A stretch of DNA of 64,000 nt from Desmodus rotundus (taxonomy: Eukaryota; Chordata; Mammalia; Chiroptera; Phyllostomidae): the NCBI RefSeq assembly GCF_022682495.2, contig NC_071398.1:91477705-91541704 (forward strand). The letters are read 5' to 3'. The first letter of the stretch is position 1, and each line of letters begins with the position of its first letter. Positions 31,301 through 42,438 of the stretch are shown here, piece after piece. A model generated the notes under the pieces. It ran no database searches. It had not been told where the DNA came from and saw only the letters and a list, made by a program, of their open reading frames with translations. The position numbers were made by a program, and so were the translations under genes.

Positions 31301-32544
31301 AATCGCCCTCGTCTCTGCCAGAAATGATGACCAGGGTGTCGGTCATGAAGTTGGAAGGCAGTGGAAGGATGGAGATACAAGTTGGAGAGAGGTAGGACTG
31401 ACCTTTGTCATAGTGTTGTCATCAGATGTTAGGAAAGGGCAACAGGACCATCTCAGACACGGGGGGTCACAGAGACAGACCGAGGTGAGGAGTGGGGCCT
31501 GTACCTCAGACACAGGCCCGGGTGGGGGCTGGGAGAGGCGTCCTGCCGGTGTGTGTATGTGTGTGTTTCCACGCACCAGTGTGCACACATATGCAAATGA
31601 TTTGGGGGAGAGCTGAAAACCTTCCCAAAAGATCCGATGGAAGAGGCAGGGGAGTGCCAAATACTAACAACCTGCAAATTGAAAGAAGCTGTGCTCCTGG
31701 CCGCAACGCCATCACTCCCCCCCAGCAAGCACCAATGGGACATTTCCCAGTCATAACAAAGGAATGGTGAAAATTAACTGCACATAACAGCTAAGTTGCT
31801 TTCTCCTATTATTTCATCGTAAACAGGAGGTTTTGAGCTCTAGGTGGACATTTCTAGGCTAGCTGTAGAACTTTGCCTCCATTTTTAACAATAACTCGGT
31901 GAAGGAAGAGGTTCCAAGTTCCTATCAGGGGACCTGTTAAGTAAACCCTTGGAGGCCAGCTCACAGACAAGTTACTCTGCCGTACTCCCAGGGGGCGGGT
32001 TTGGGAGTGACTCCCTCCTCCACACCTCATGCTGCCACAAATCAGCTTTTTCTTACAAATCGGTATATCTCTGCTGCTTACTCACATTCAGCCTGTGGCC
32101 AACACTGACACTCCAGATTTATTTTCTTCTGTAGTTTTGCCCAGAAGGGTTTTAGCTCTTAGTTTTTGTGCCAATTCATAGAAGAATGGCCCAGAGGAGT
32201 CATAGCAGGAAGCATTTTTAAAGAGAATCTTCTAAAGAGAACCTTACCTCCTTACGAGCTAAAGGCTAGTCAAGAGTGAAAACAATTTGGTTTTTAAAGA
32301 CCTAGAAAGGTAACCCAAGGTAACCTAAGATCTCCTAGATCCCCCCAGTCTGAGACACAAGAACAATAGGAACCCCTGTTTGGCTGCTGCTGAGTCACAC
32401 CTGCTCTGGGGCCCCCCCAGGCCCTTTCCTGAGACACCCCAACCAGTATTTCTGGAAGTCTCCAGAAGGGCTCTCAGGAGGGTCTCCAGAGAGGACAGAG
32501 GTCAGGAGCTCAGACAGATGGGGTCCACACTGATGGCTAGAGGT
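31301..32544. other. Unique sequence, no gene recognised
   Basis: 31740-31930 is AT-rich, free of recognised repeats and has the texture of conserved non-coding DNA. A short TG run lies near 31549-31567. No exon is recognised. Confidence 0.35.
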
Positions 32545-32705
32545 ACAAGCCTCAGTTTTCTCATCTGTAAATTGCAAAATGGAAACCCTGACAGTGGGAT
32601 TAAGTCTCACCTGAAGGTGCTGTTCTGAGGCTAAGACAACCTAATACCTAAGAAGGATCAAAGCAAGGTGCCTGGCATCTGGCAAATGCCAAATACATGA
32701 TCCCA
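32545..32705 (+). repeat. MIR SINE fragment
   Basis: 'cctcagttttctcatctgta', 'attgcaaaatggaaaccctg', 'gggattaagtctcacctgaa' and 'aaggtgcctggcatctggca' follow the MIR core and tail. Confidence 0.68.
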
Positions 32706-33394
32706 CCACCAGCACCGCCATCACATCGTTGTCGTCATTGATACCTTGCCCCCATCGCCTCTGCCCTCCCCTGACCACGGTTTCTTTCCAGGCCCTGTCT
32801 GCCACACCTCTGAGTCTAGCCTTGGCTCCCAAGGATCTCTTTGGTCTTCACGCAAGAGTGCTCCGGCCAGCCTGCCCCACCAGACATGCCCAGACTTGTC
32901 TCCCTCCCTCTCAGCCTCAGCCTGGCTGCTGCCACCCAGATGCAGAGGTCCAGAAACATGCAGGCAGAAACTCGCCACAAGCAGTCCCGCGCGCCCTGTC
33001 CCTGGCTGCCCTCTCCTGCAAGGCATGCCGCCCCCAGGTCCCCAGGCCCCCAGGCCTCCGGAGCCAAAGACCAAGGCTCTGCAGAAACTGGCTTCTGGCA
33101 GCAATGACTAACACAGCACAGCCTTCCCAGAGTCTCAGAGATTGTCAGCAGGCAGCCCCTCGATGGTGCAAACCGAAGATAAATCACCTACGATAACATC
33201 AGGCAAATGACAGACAACAGCTGGGGGCGCCAGGACAGTTGGGGTGGCAGGCAGAGAAGAGGCGGGGAGAACACAGCTGCTTTCCCAGCTCTTGCCCCCC
33301 CTCCCCCCGCGAAAGTCCAACATTGTCAACACAAAGCCAGGAAAACACTCGAGGCAGGCAGCGTTCCTGAAACAGACTGAAAGGCCACCCTGTC
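32706..33394. other. GC-rich unique sequence
   Basis: Many overlapping frames on both strands, none with a recognisable domain; CpG is not enriched. Confidence 0.3.
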
Positions 33395-33500
33395 ATTTGT
33401 TGAGTGACCTTTGACAAGTCAGACTCTCATCGTCTGGGGGAACCACAGTTTCCTCATTTAAAACCAGGAGTGGGTCCACCAGCAGTGAGCCCATTGCCTT
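33395..33500 (+). repeat. MIR SINE fragment
   Basis: 'tgagtgacctttgacaagtc' and 'acagtttcctcatttaaaac' correspond to the MIR core. It is followed by a short CTTCAC hexamer array at 33497-33517. Confidence 0.55.
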
Positions 33501-33599
33501 CACCTTCACCTTCACCTGGGCTACACTCAGCACACTCACCCTCGTCCTCGCTGAGCACCTGCTCTGTGCTGGCGGCCATTAGGCCTGGAGAGTGAAGTG

Positions 33600-34165
33600 A
33601 GCAGAACACGCCACCCCCAAATATGCCAGTTAGGCATAAGAATTATTTTCAGCAGAAGGCTGCTGGGAAGAAAATACAAAAAAAAAAAAAAAGCTCTCTG
33701 CCCTTCCCCCATTTGCCTAAAAGCAGAACATAATTTGTAAACCCGTTCCCTCTCCTCTCTCCACCAGGAAGGTCAGAAGTTAGTCACCAGAGACAACTGG
33801 AGACCCTTATCAGCCCAGAAATGTCACCCAAAGAACCTGCACCATTAACTCTACTAACTAGCCCTTATCTCCCATTAGTTTGCCCCATATATTCACCATC
33901 CACAGGTTACTGCACTTAGAACCCTACAACCCTTTCCCTTTGTCTCGTCACTTTCCTGTAAATGCATTGTTCTTTTGTTAAAATACTGCATGAGCCCAAG
34001 TTCTAACCATCCCTTTGAGTTACTCATCACTGAGTGCTCCCATGTGTATACACCATGTGTAATACATTTCTGTGGTTTTCTCTTGTTCTGTCTTTCGTAT
34101 TTGCAGGGCCCCAGGCAATGCACCTCCAGTGGGTAGAGGATAAAGAACCATTTTTCCTCCCCTCC
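33600..34165 (+). repeat. Endogenous retrovirus solo LTR
   Basis: The block shows LTR architecture: a U3-like left part with an A-run at 33676-33691, 'tttgccccatatattcacc', then 'atactgcatgagcccaagtt', 'atgtgtaatacatttctgtg', a T-rich stretch and a right end 'accatttttcctcccctcc'. No gag, pol or env remnants flank it. It resembles gamma-type (ERV1) LTRs in layout, but I cannot name the family. Confidence 0.6.
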
Positions 34166-35140
34166 AGGAGGAAAGGCTAGGGGTTGCTGGAATCTCTGTC
34201 CAGAGGTGGGGGAGGGGAGGGGGCCTCATTCCTCAGCGCAGATGGGGGTTGGAATCATCTGGGGAGGTTTAGAAACAGCACTGCGGGCGCCATTCTCTGG
34301 GCTCGTGAACCAGTATCTCTGGGGGTCCTCCTGCTGTTCCCATCTCAGAAAACAGTTTCCCACCTACGTCCCTGCTCAGTGGAAACCTGCTTCCTGTGTG
34401 AGGACATCATGATGCCCCCGAATCTGGGTCACGTCCATCCTTTGCCCTCCTATGCACCTCCACTGGTGCATCTGTAACCCCCAACTCTTAGCTTCTTTTG
34501 CTTACCTAACCTTCATCTGTCCCAGAGTAGACACTAGATAAACTCATTGGATGAAAAAAAATGGATGAACAGATCTTATTTATATGATCATTTGCCTCTT
34601 CCTAGAGCTCGACCTTCTCACTAAGAATTGGGGTTAACCTAAATCCAAAATTTGGGCTCAGGTGTTTTCCCTTTGCAGGTGGAGCAGTTGAAAAGACGCT
34701 GAGAATCGCTGAGATAAGGGAACAGTGGTCCACAGCCAGGATGGCTGCCCTTCTCCTCTCACTTGGAGGTAAAGGCAGCAGAAGGAAGAGGTCTCTCCCC
34801 TCTTTCACGGCCTCGGCCCCTTGGGCCAAAGCCCTGCCCCCCACCCCCTCCCCACTGCCAGTAGCTGTCCCTGCTCCGGCCACTGCCACTGGTGTCCAGG
34901 CTGGGCTGCTCTGGCTCCAAGAAGGCCTAGAACCTGAGGGACAGATGAGGTCTCCCTGGGGAAAACGGAGTAGGCCTTGCAGGAACACCCTCAAGGGAAA
35001 TTCCTCATCTCTGACGTCCCTGAAGGTCTCTGGAACTGACATCTGGGGCAGGGACTGCGTGGGCGTGCTGGGGACTGGGCCCCACAGCTCCCCCAACATC
35101 CAAGGTTCTGGTGCTGCCGGGAGGCACAAAATGTAACGCC
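34166..35140. other. Unique GC-rich sequence
   Basis: A weak L2-like tail ('gacactagataaactcattgg') lies near 34530. Otherwise no repeat or exon is recognised. Confidence 0.3.
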
Positions 35141-35332
35141 ATGGATCCCAATCAGCGAGCTCAGTACCTCAGGGAGAATGAAGTGACCCTTCCAGATGAG
35201 ATGTTTAGGGTTGATTATTTATGGCCACCTGAAGTCCAGCCAACAACTGACCTCCCTGGGTTCAAAACCAAATCTTCCCTGCCCCTCCCCCGCCCCAAAG
35301 CACCTCCTTTCTGGGACTTCTCATTTCTATAA
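35141..35332 (+). CDS. Hypothetical 63-residue open frame with strong Kozak start
   Basis: The start is gccATGG, the optimal eukaryotic initiation context. The first 40 residues begin MDPNQRAQYLRENEV and are balanced in charge with aromatic residues near the middle, unlike the proline- and serine-rich chance frames nearby. The tail becomes P/S/F-rich and looks less protein-like. No signal peptide, membrane segment or known domain is visible. It could be a lineage-specific small protein, part of a first exon, or chance. There is no clear splice site, promoter or poly(A) signal beside it. Confidence 0.15.
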   Translation: MDPNQRAQYLRENEVTLPDEMFRVDYLWPPEVQPTTDLPGFKTKSSLPLPRPKAPPFWDFSFL

Positions 35333-35691
35333 ATAACCCCACTGTCCTCCCAGACAACATTTCAGTAATTTTTTCTTCCTGCCAGGCCCCCAACTCTCTG
35401 GCCCACACACCATCCTTCCCCAGCCCAGCGTCCCCATAGATGCAGCTCCCCAGGCCCACACCCCAGCTCATCTCTGCCCTCTTGGCTCACAGAAGGGCCT
35501 TCCTACCTCAGCCTCTGCCACCCTGTCTTCTCCTTCCACTCCCCTCAGACCACTGCCAGGACAGCCCTGACCGTGTGAGTCCTTTGTCAAAACTTCCACT
35601 GAGAACCCAGCACCCCACAGTGGCACCCAGACTCTGAAGAACAGCCCAGACTGGCCTGCACAGCCACAGGGCTGCAGACAGCTTGCTGCCC

Positions 35692-35713
35692 CACCCCCAC
35701 CCCCCCCCCCCCC
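35692..35713. repeat. C homopolymer tract
   Basis: An interrupted run of C ending in a pure stretch of about 14. The minus strand is G-rich. Such tracts are prone to length errors. Confidence 0.9.
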
Positions 35714-35964
35714 GCACCGCCCCACCCCCACCGAGGGCCCTGGGCTTCTGGGACTGCTCTCTTCTCCATTTCAAAGAAGCATCACCCTCCCCAATGTCAA
35801 AGTCCTGCTCATTCTCCGGGCCATTTCCAAAGCTTCTCCATTCTCGCACCCTCCTTCCATTGCTCTCCCATCAGGACGGCCGTGCACGGCTCCATGGAGA
35901 GCGAGCAGCCTTTGTTGTCCCCTGGCCACATTGTGAACGGCAGCTCTGCCCTTCGCCAGCTGAG

Positions 35965-36085
35965 TGAGGCGGGGAGAGCCCCTTAGCCTCTCTGGGCCCT
36001 GGTTTCCTCACCTTCAGGGCTGCTGTGAGAACTATCTGTGAGAACACGTAGTAAACGCTCGATAAATAGCAGCTCAGACACACAT
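35965..36085 (+). repeat. MIR SINE fragment
   Basis: 'ccccttagcctctctgggcc', 'tggtttcctcaccttcaggg', 'ctgctgtgagaactatctgt' and 'gtaaacgctcgataaatag' follow the MIR 3' half. Confidence 0.68.
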
Positions 36086-38099
36086 GAGCAGCTGTCTCCC
36101 GCCAGCCCGGCTCGAGGGCAGCTGTCACTCTGCCACAGCTAGTGAGACCGCCTCTGGGGGTTTCTGATCTTCAACCTGACCTTCCTCAAGGTGCAGGAGC
36201 CCCGGGAAGTGAGTGCCTCCCCTCGTCACCCTGCTCCTCACAGCTCCTCACTGAGCAGGGCCAGCCCCCCACCCCCATAATGCACATCCACTCCAGGGCA
36301 CCCCACCACCACCAGAGCCACCAACCTAAGGTCCTCAAGTGACTTCAACGGAGGGAGAAACAAAATCTCACGGTGGTTGCTGCTAAATGGACCTAGTTAC
36401 ACTAAGTCCATCGCACTTGGCTTTGAATGAGTTCAGTGCAGATTTCCGGCTTCAAGGAAGGGAATAATGGGTGACTGGTCCCACCTTGCTGATGGGACCA
36501 GAAGACAGACACTGATAAGGCTTTGCACAGAAGGCAGGGCAGATGTCTAGGGGGCTAATAGGGGCCACACCTCAGGCTGGAGAGGGGGTGGCACCCCTGG
36601 ACAGGAGGCAGTTTAACTCTGGGAGGGCTCAGGGACCGAGTCTGATGCGACAAGGGCCAGGGGCAGCAGTGCTTCCGACCCAAAGCCAGTTCGTATTGTC
36701 CCCAATAGAGAAGACAGACCATTCACTGTGTCCTTCCTGACTTCACTGGACACAGAACACGAGCCCAAAGGAGGACCGGAGAAATGCAGAACAGCACAGT
36801 CATTGTTATTTGTGTCTGCTTTCCTCATGGTGCTCTGCCCAGTGGCCTGCATGGAGGAGGAGGGATATTCCGCCACCTGACGGGGGACAGCTCCTTCAAA
36901 GCCACTGCCAACTCCCAAATATGAAACTCTTTAAAGTCACTTTCCCACTGGCCTCAGGAATGCACGCTTTTACTCTCCAAGTGAACCACATCAAAGGGCA
37001 TATTTGTCAACACAAAATTCTCCTCACCCCTAGAGACCAACCATGATAGTCTTTCCCAAAAGCCTGTGGTTGGTAGCAGCTCTGACGGGGACCCCGCCTT
37101 CCCAGCTGCGGGACAGGGCTGGGCTGGACCCCAGGCCATTCTGGCCGGAAACCCAGCTGCACTCCCAGCCACCCCCGCCCTGCACCTACAGCCCACACAG
37201 TCTCACTTCCTCTTTCCGAGAACAGAAATACGGCAACAACTTCACACATTGGACTTGGAGATATTAATAGACCTTTCCCTGGACTTGCTTCTTTTCTGCA
37301 TGCTTGTATTCCCTGCATACAAGTTTTCCTCTCCGCACAGCTTTCTCCTTTTTGCTCTTTCCCTTTCATCTTTTTTACCAAGGCCTTGGAGCACCAGGTC
37401 TTCTGCGCTCTCCTCCTCCCCCACCCGCTTCTGCAGAACAGTCTCTCTCTGTCCCTTCTTCCCCTGAGTCTGGAGCGCCTCCTCATTCCCAGGCCCAGTG
37501 CCACTCTAGCTCAAGTTCCTCCTTCTCCTTAGTTCTGAAAAAGAGCTGGCCAGAGAAGTCTGTCTCCTCCCCCCACCGCCTCCCCCCTCTCCCCTCAGGC
37601 ACACAAAAGGGGACAGAGGCACCAGATGGCCTGGTGCTAGCTGAGGGGCTCAGGGAGGCTGCCGCCCACAGAGGCCCCTGCTGGGCCTTCGCGCTAGTCC
37701 AAGCTGCTGCCCAGCCCAGCAGCCCAGCTGGCAGAGGAGGAGGGCACGGGGCCAGCCTCCTCAGTGCCCAGCCAGCTCCCCCTGCCAGGTCCCCCTCCCT
37801 GCCCAGCCTGCCCCGGCCAACCCAGCGAGGGAGGCACGCTCCCCAGCTGAAAAGCAGTGTGTCACTGCACATCCGAGCCTCAAGCACCAGGGGCCGGGCC
37901 GGATGGCCTGTGGGGACACTGGGCTTTCCCAGGAGGGAGGAAGAATGGCCAGCAGTCTGCTCTTTCTAGGGGATAGGCTGTACTGAGGAGGGACCTCAGC
38001 AATGGATGACTTGGCCCCAGAGGAGCAAACTGTCCCCCAAATTCCCCACACCCCCCCAAAAAACAGAAGTTTGATGCTATAGCATATAACGTCAACGAC
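36086..38099. other. Unique GC-rich sequence
   Basis: A 221-codon plus-strand frame (37304-37969) rich in P, S and A is most likely chance. 36800-37030 contains CATTGTTATTTG and AAATATGAAACTC-type AT-rich words in otherwise GC-rich DNA and could be conserved. No exon is recognised. Confidence 0.3.
37616..37634 (+). promoter_or_regulatory. CTCF-type motif (AGATGGC variant)
   Basis: GAGGCACCAGATGGCCTGG contains the CACCAGATGGC core, a frequent variant of the CTCF consensus. It points right. Confidence 0.45.
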
Positions 38100-38300
38100 T
38101 ACCATTTATTCAGTGTTGAGCTGAGCCCGGCATTATGCTAAGCCACTACTGTAATACCCCTCACCCTTCAACAGTCCTGCAGAGTAAGGAAGTGTTTGGA
38201 TCCCCAGTTTACAGACAAGGAAACAGAGGCTAAGCGGAAGTTCTGTGACTTGCCCCAAGCATCACAGCCAGAAAGCCGGTGAACACAGATTAAAGGGTTA
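38100..38300 (-). repeat. MIR SINE, inverted, near full length
   Basis: 'ccatttattcagtgttgagc', 'gtcctgcagagtaaggaagt', 'cagtttacagacaaggaaac', 'gacttgccccaagcatcaca' and 'gccagaaagccggtgaacac' follow the whole inverted MIR. Confidence 0.82.
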
Positions 38301-38574
38301 TTTCCACTTCAGATTCCATAAGTCTGCTGAGGTGGTGTTCCAAAGATGGTGCCTACTCTCGCTTTTCTACCCCCACATGCCCCACTAAGGCCTTCAGGAA
38401 AGCCACACGGTGCAGGACAGAAGTTTCCAATGCTGGCTGGTGTTGCAACTGCCCGAGAGACTTTTTTTAATAACCAAGACCCCAAGACCCCTCCTCTGGA
38501 GGTCCTGGTGTCCCCTACCCCCTGCAGCCTCTCCAAGAGACACTGTGAAGGAGCGGGAGCTAAGCAGTAGGCAG
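38301..38574. other. Unique sequence
   Basis: No repeat or exon is recognised between the two MIRs. Confidence 0.3.
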
Positions 38575-38745
38575 ACTTGAGCTCCTGTTACCAGTCACAT
38601 GACTGGGGAAAGATACTTTTATCCCTCAGAGCCTCAGTTTTCTGGTATAAATAAACTGGAGATAATAATGTTTATTTCACCAACAAGTCACAAGTATTGC
38701 ATGGCACTTGGCATGATGCCAGGCACATGGTTGATGGCAGCTCAA
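38575..38745 (+). repeat. MIR SINE
   Basis: 'gagcctcagttttctggtat', 'ggagataataatgtttattt', 'attgcatggcacttggcatg' and 'ccaggcacatgg' follow the MIR core and tail. It lies 270 bp from the inverted MIR, so the two copies could pair as a transcript hairpin. Confidence 0.72.
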
Positions 38746-39740
38746 ATTCACTTCCCCTCATAAACCCGAGGTTCCAGAGTCCAGACTTCAGAGAGCCACA
38801 GAGAAAGGGGTGCGGCCCCCAAATGGCACTCATGTTACACTGACCTTCGATTCGTGCCTACGGAAAGTCCAGGTGTGCTGTCCCCGGGCAGCTGGCTCGC
38901 TCCCACAGGGCTGCAGGGCAGACTTGACAGCAGCCAATGTGGGACAGGTGACTTCCAGGGTGGGACCTCTGCTCCGAACTTCCTGGAAAAGACTCGAAAC
39001 TGACCTACTCCACCCACAAAAGGTCAAAACCCAGGCTTGCTGAGAGTTTCTGGAGATCTGAGAGTCCACCGGGTGTTCCTTGGCCTTCCTTCCCTCATCC
39101 CGCAAAGCAGGTATTTCCGCAGCCACCTTTAGCAGCCGCCCCTCTGGATGGTGACAGGCTTGTCCCGGGTCTAAGCCCTCATGCCTTGTCCAGCCACCAT
39201 CAGCCCTTCAGGCCACCCTCTCCCAGCGGCCATGCCATTTTCTAGACCTTACCCCCAACCTACGTCCATGCTCGGAATGCTGATGATCTCCAAGCACACC
39301 TCTCACTGAGTTACCTTCAAACCCCCTACTCCCCACAGCTTAGTGAGAATATCTCCCTTTCCTCCTTTAGCTGAGGAGAAGAGGGTTCTAGGAAACCCCT
39401 GGAATGGGTACACTCTACCCAACCCTCATCCCTGACAGCCACGTGGGTGAGGCCCTTCTCCCGCAGGCCCCCTGCTGGGCACAGTCACTGACTTCCGCTC
39501 CCCAGCTGAGAAATGGGGAGGCAGGGCCCATATTCTCAGAACTTTCTACAGGGGTGGACTGAGAAGGGAGGCCTGGCATACAGGCTGCCACAACTGGTGG
39601 GGGGAGGGGGGAACTCAGGATTCAGTCCCAGGACTCTGAGTCCTGGATTAGAGAATTTTCTACTCCACAGTGGCTACTTCTCTACAGTCTATCTTCGGTC
39701 TATCGATTTCTCTCCCTCTGCTGCCCTTAACCAAGTTCAC
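38746..39740. other. Unique GC-rich sequence with CTCF motif
   Basis: Apart from the CTCF-type motif at 39463-39481 nothing is recognised. Confidence 0.3.
39463..39481 (-). promoter_or_regulatory. Strong CTCF-type motif
   Basis: On the minus strand the core reads CCAGCAGGGGGCCTG, a full match to the CTCF core. It points left, toward the forward motifs at 37616, 26229 and 13847. Confidence 0.65.
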
Positions 39741-40337
39741 CCTCACTGCTCACCTGAGTCACTGTAACATCCCCCTGTTGGTCTCCCTGTTCCCATGCTT
39801 GGTCCCTAAAATCCATTTTCCAACACACAGACTGGTCCTTTTCAGGAAGTGACCCTGTCACACCCCTACTGTGTGTAAAATGAAATCTAACACCTCACTA
39901 TGGCGTCTAAGGCCCTGTCCGGGTCCCTCATCCCTGCCTCGCTCTCCCTTCCCAGGCACCTTCCCTCCCCCAGTCAGCACACTGGCCACCTGCCTCTTTC
40001 CACTCTTGAAGCTGGGTCCCAGCCTGGGAGCTTAGTGCTGGGCCTTTCTCCTCCTCCCCTCTCTGTGCACTGTCCTGTTTTATTTTTTTCATAGCGCTTG
40101 TAACTATGGGGAAGTATATTATTGATTTACTTCTTGGGTTTTTTTTTTCCCTTTGGCTTGTTTGCTTGTTTTTATCTGTTTGTTTTGTTTGTATCTGTCT
40201 CCGCTGCCCAAGCCCTCCCCACAATGCCAGCTTCACAAGAACTCTGTCAGGTTACCCACTGCACCCCTAGCTCCTGGAACAGTGCCTGGCCCAGAGCAGG
40301 TACTCAGTAAGTACCTGTTGGGTGAATGAATGAATGC
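39741..40337 (+). repeat. L2 LINE 3' region
   Basis: In order: 'ctgttggtctccctgttccc', 'cagactggtccttttcagga', 'gtctaaggccctgtccgggt', 'tcatagcgcttgtaactatg', 'ttgtttgtatctgtctccgc', 'cacaagaactctgtcaggtt' (decayed from the 'agctccatgagggcagggac' segment), 'ggaacagtgcctggcccaga' and 'tgttgggtgaatgaatgaat'. It is the most complete plus-strand L2 end in the window. Confidence 0.85.
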
Positions 40338-41559
40338 CAAGAGACCTCCGAGGTGATGGGCTATAGAAGTGGCCCTGCAGAGTTTCCCAGGAAGCCATGC
40401 AAGAAAGCACAGCGCGCTGCAACATAAAGAACACAAGTGTTTGGCCAAGGAGGCTAGAAATGTTGGGTTTGTGCTGATTGCTGTGATTTTTAAAGGCCAC
40501 TTAAGGGGGTTTCTGCAGTGGCTCAACATGAGCCAATATGAAAACTTCTAGAAAATAGAGGAACTGGGGGAATGGAGAGAGCTAAGTGTAGTGAGCTGAA
40601 ATGGAAAAGGCTCCCAGAGCTTGTCTTCAGTGTGTGAGCTCCAAAGACCTTCAGGGTGGCCTCCTCCAGAAGGAAAAAAAGGAGGAGGAGGAGGAGCTGG
40701 AGGAAGGGAGGGGGAGAGAAGGAACAGCAGTCACAAACAAGGCAGCCCGATGACCTCAAAGTGGGAGTGGCCAGTTTCCCAATGACCTTCACAGTGAAGG
40801 TCACATGGGGAAGTCACAGCACTGACTTCAAAGAGTTGCTGGTGTGCGAGGTGGGAGGTGGAAAGCAGCTCAGCACCACTGTGAAACACTCAGTCCCTCC
40901 TTGTCCAGCTCTTCCTGCTCTGAGAACTGTGCTTGGCCGCACCGCTCCTGCTACCCAGGGGGATATCTGAGGCCTTGGGATAAATGGGTCACATATCTCT
41001 GGAGATGGCCGGGACAAAGCAGCCCAGAAAGAAAGACCACCCTGAGCAAGCATGTAGGAGGGGGACTGCAGGGCACACTGGGGGGATGTAAACAGGTCCT
41101 GAGCCTGGGGGACAGGGCTGTGTGTGAGTATGTGTGTGAAGATTTGAGAGGAGACTGGCACTACAAAGAGCCAAGGTCCAGTACAAAATAACAGGTCTTC
41201 CTGTACCCTGAAGGTCACAGAGAGGCACTTTCCGGCGGAAGGTGGGTGGACGAGGGTGGAGAAGGCTCCAGGCAGAGGCCACTCTGATGACCGGGCTGAT
41301 AAATGATGAGAATCTGGGTTAGAATAGTGGCCTAAGAGATGTTTGAGCATTCCGAAAAGCCAACACAGAACACAGGGATGAGAGAAAGGGAGGATCCACA
41401 TTTCAGGAGATAGACCAGTGTCCATTTACTTAGGGAACTGAGGGGGAGTCGATGACAATGAACTTGGTTTTAGATAAAATGTGTTTGAAATATTTGATGG
41501 ACAGCTCAGTGGTGCCCATAGAACTTGCAGGCATTCCAGAGTTCAGTGTGAGTCTGGGA
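40338..41559. other. Unique sequence with GGA tract and palindrome
   Basis: A purine-rich GGA run lies at about 40672-40715 and a perfect palindrome at 40783-40803. No exon or repeat family is recognised. Confidence 0.35.
40783..40803. promoter_or_regulatory. Perfect palindrome of two TGAAGGTCA elements
   Basis: Arms TGACCTTCAC and GTGAAGGTCA are exact inverted copies around one A. Each arm contains TGAAGGTCA, the extended half-site preferred by monomeric or dimeric nuclear receptors such as the ERR and NR5A groups, here arranged as an everted pair. Another partial half (GATGACCTCAAAG) lies 34 bp upstream. Confidence 0.55.
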
Positions 41560-41735
41560 GGAGCTGCTGTGTTCTCTTCGGCCTCCAGCGTTCTATTTTC
41601 TCACCTGTAAAACGAGGCTGATTGATACCCACCTCATGGGATTAGTGGAAGAATGGAGAGAACGAGACAGCCATGGGAAAGCAGCAAGCCTCCGAGGAGC
41701 GCGCACAGTAGGGACGTCATGAATATTTGTTGAAC
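41560..41735 (+). repeat. MIR SINE fragment
   Basis: 'ttctattttctcacctgtaa', 'aacgaggctgattgataccc', 'acctcatgggattagtggaa' and 'acgtcatgaatatttgttga' follow the MIR core and tail. Confidence 0.65.
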
Positions 41736-42319
41736 GCAAAGGTGATCGCGATCTGCAATGCGTCTTTGTTTAAATACCATGACCAGGAGTGTGTGGGCAG
41801 CTTGTTCTTTTCTTCATGATCCCCTCAGGGCAGTGCTGGCCCGGAGGAGAGAACCAGTCCACTCCTCAGCTCCCACGCGGGGATGTGCCTGCCTCTCCCT
41901 GCTCCCCCACAGCCTGGCCGCCCCACGGGATTCCAGAGATAGGAGGTGCTAACACAGCCAGACTCAGCCAAACTGAGAGCCTGTTTCTGACATGCAGGCC
42001 CCAGGGCAAGTCTTGCTCTGGGAAGAAAAACAGGTTTTTATTGCCTCCGCCTTAGGCCCAAGCCTCAACCTCTGGCTGCTGTGGGAGGCTCCTTCCCAGA
42101 AAGAAAAAGGACCCCTTGTTGCAGTAGCACATGTGCCACCGTCCTGGCTAGGAGGGTAGAACTGGGTCCCTCGGGTCCCCATAGCCCCCTGGTGACTTGC
42201 ACCATGTCAGGTCCATGGTCAAGTACATGGTCCAGGAAGGTTTGTTGAATTTTAATTTCCTCATGTTTGGTTTCTGCCTTGGAGCCAGGGTGTTCTACCA
42301 AGGAAGCAGAGTTAGACTC
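41736..42319. other. Unique sequence with CTCF motif
   Basis: No exon or repeat is recognised. The CTCF-type motif lies at 42180-42198. Confidence 0.3.
42180..42198 (-). promoter_or_regulatory. CTCF-type motif
   Basis: On the minus strand the sequence reads AAGTCACCAGGGGGCTATG. The CACCAGGGGGC core is complete; one upstream C is replaced by T. It points left. Confidence 0.55.
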
Positions 42320-42332
42320 AAAACTCAACAGA
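42320..42332. repeat. Target-site duplication, left copy, young L1 tail
   Basis: AAAACTCAACAGA recurs identically at 42426-42438. Confidence 0.93.
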
Positions 42333-42425
42333 GGGGAGGGAGGTAGGGATGGCTGGGAAGGGGGTGGGAGAGTGATGGGAGATAAACACAGACAACTGTA
42401 CTTGAACAATAAAGTAACTTTTTAA
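42333..42425 (+). mobile_element. 93-bp 5'-truncated L1 tail, recent insertion
   Basis: G-rich 3' UTR (ggggagggaggtagggatgg), then 'gacaactgtacttgaacaat', an AATAAA poly(A) signal at 42408-42413 and a short A-rich end. This matches the end of active-type bat L1 elements as I recall it. Exact 13-bp target duplications on both sides show target-primed reverse transcription and little decay since. No coding part is present. Confidence 0.85.
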
Positions 42426-42438
42426 AAAACTCAACAGA

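Noticed and set aside
37304..37969. 221-codon plus-strand frame
   Set aside because: Rich in serine, proline and alanine, driven by C-rich DNA. No domain is seen, and an equally open frame lies on the opposite strand (37483-37887).
40814..41425. 203-codon minus-strand frame
   Set aside because: Low-complexity hydrophobic and serine-rich product with no domain, no splice context and no Kozak start.
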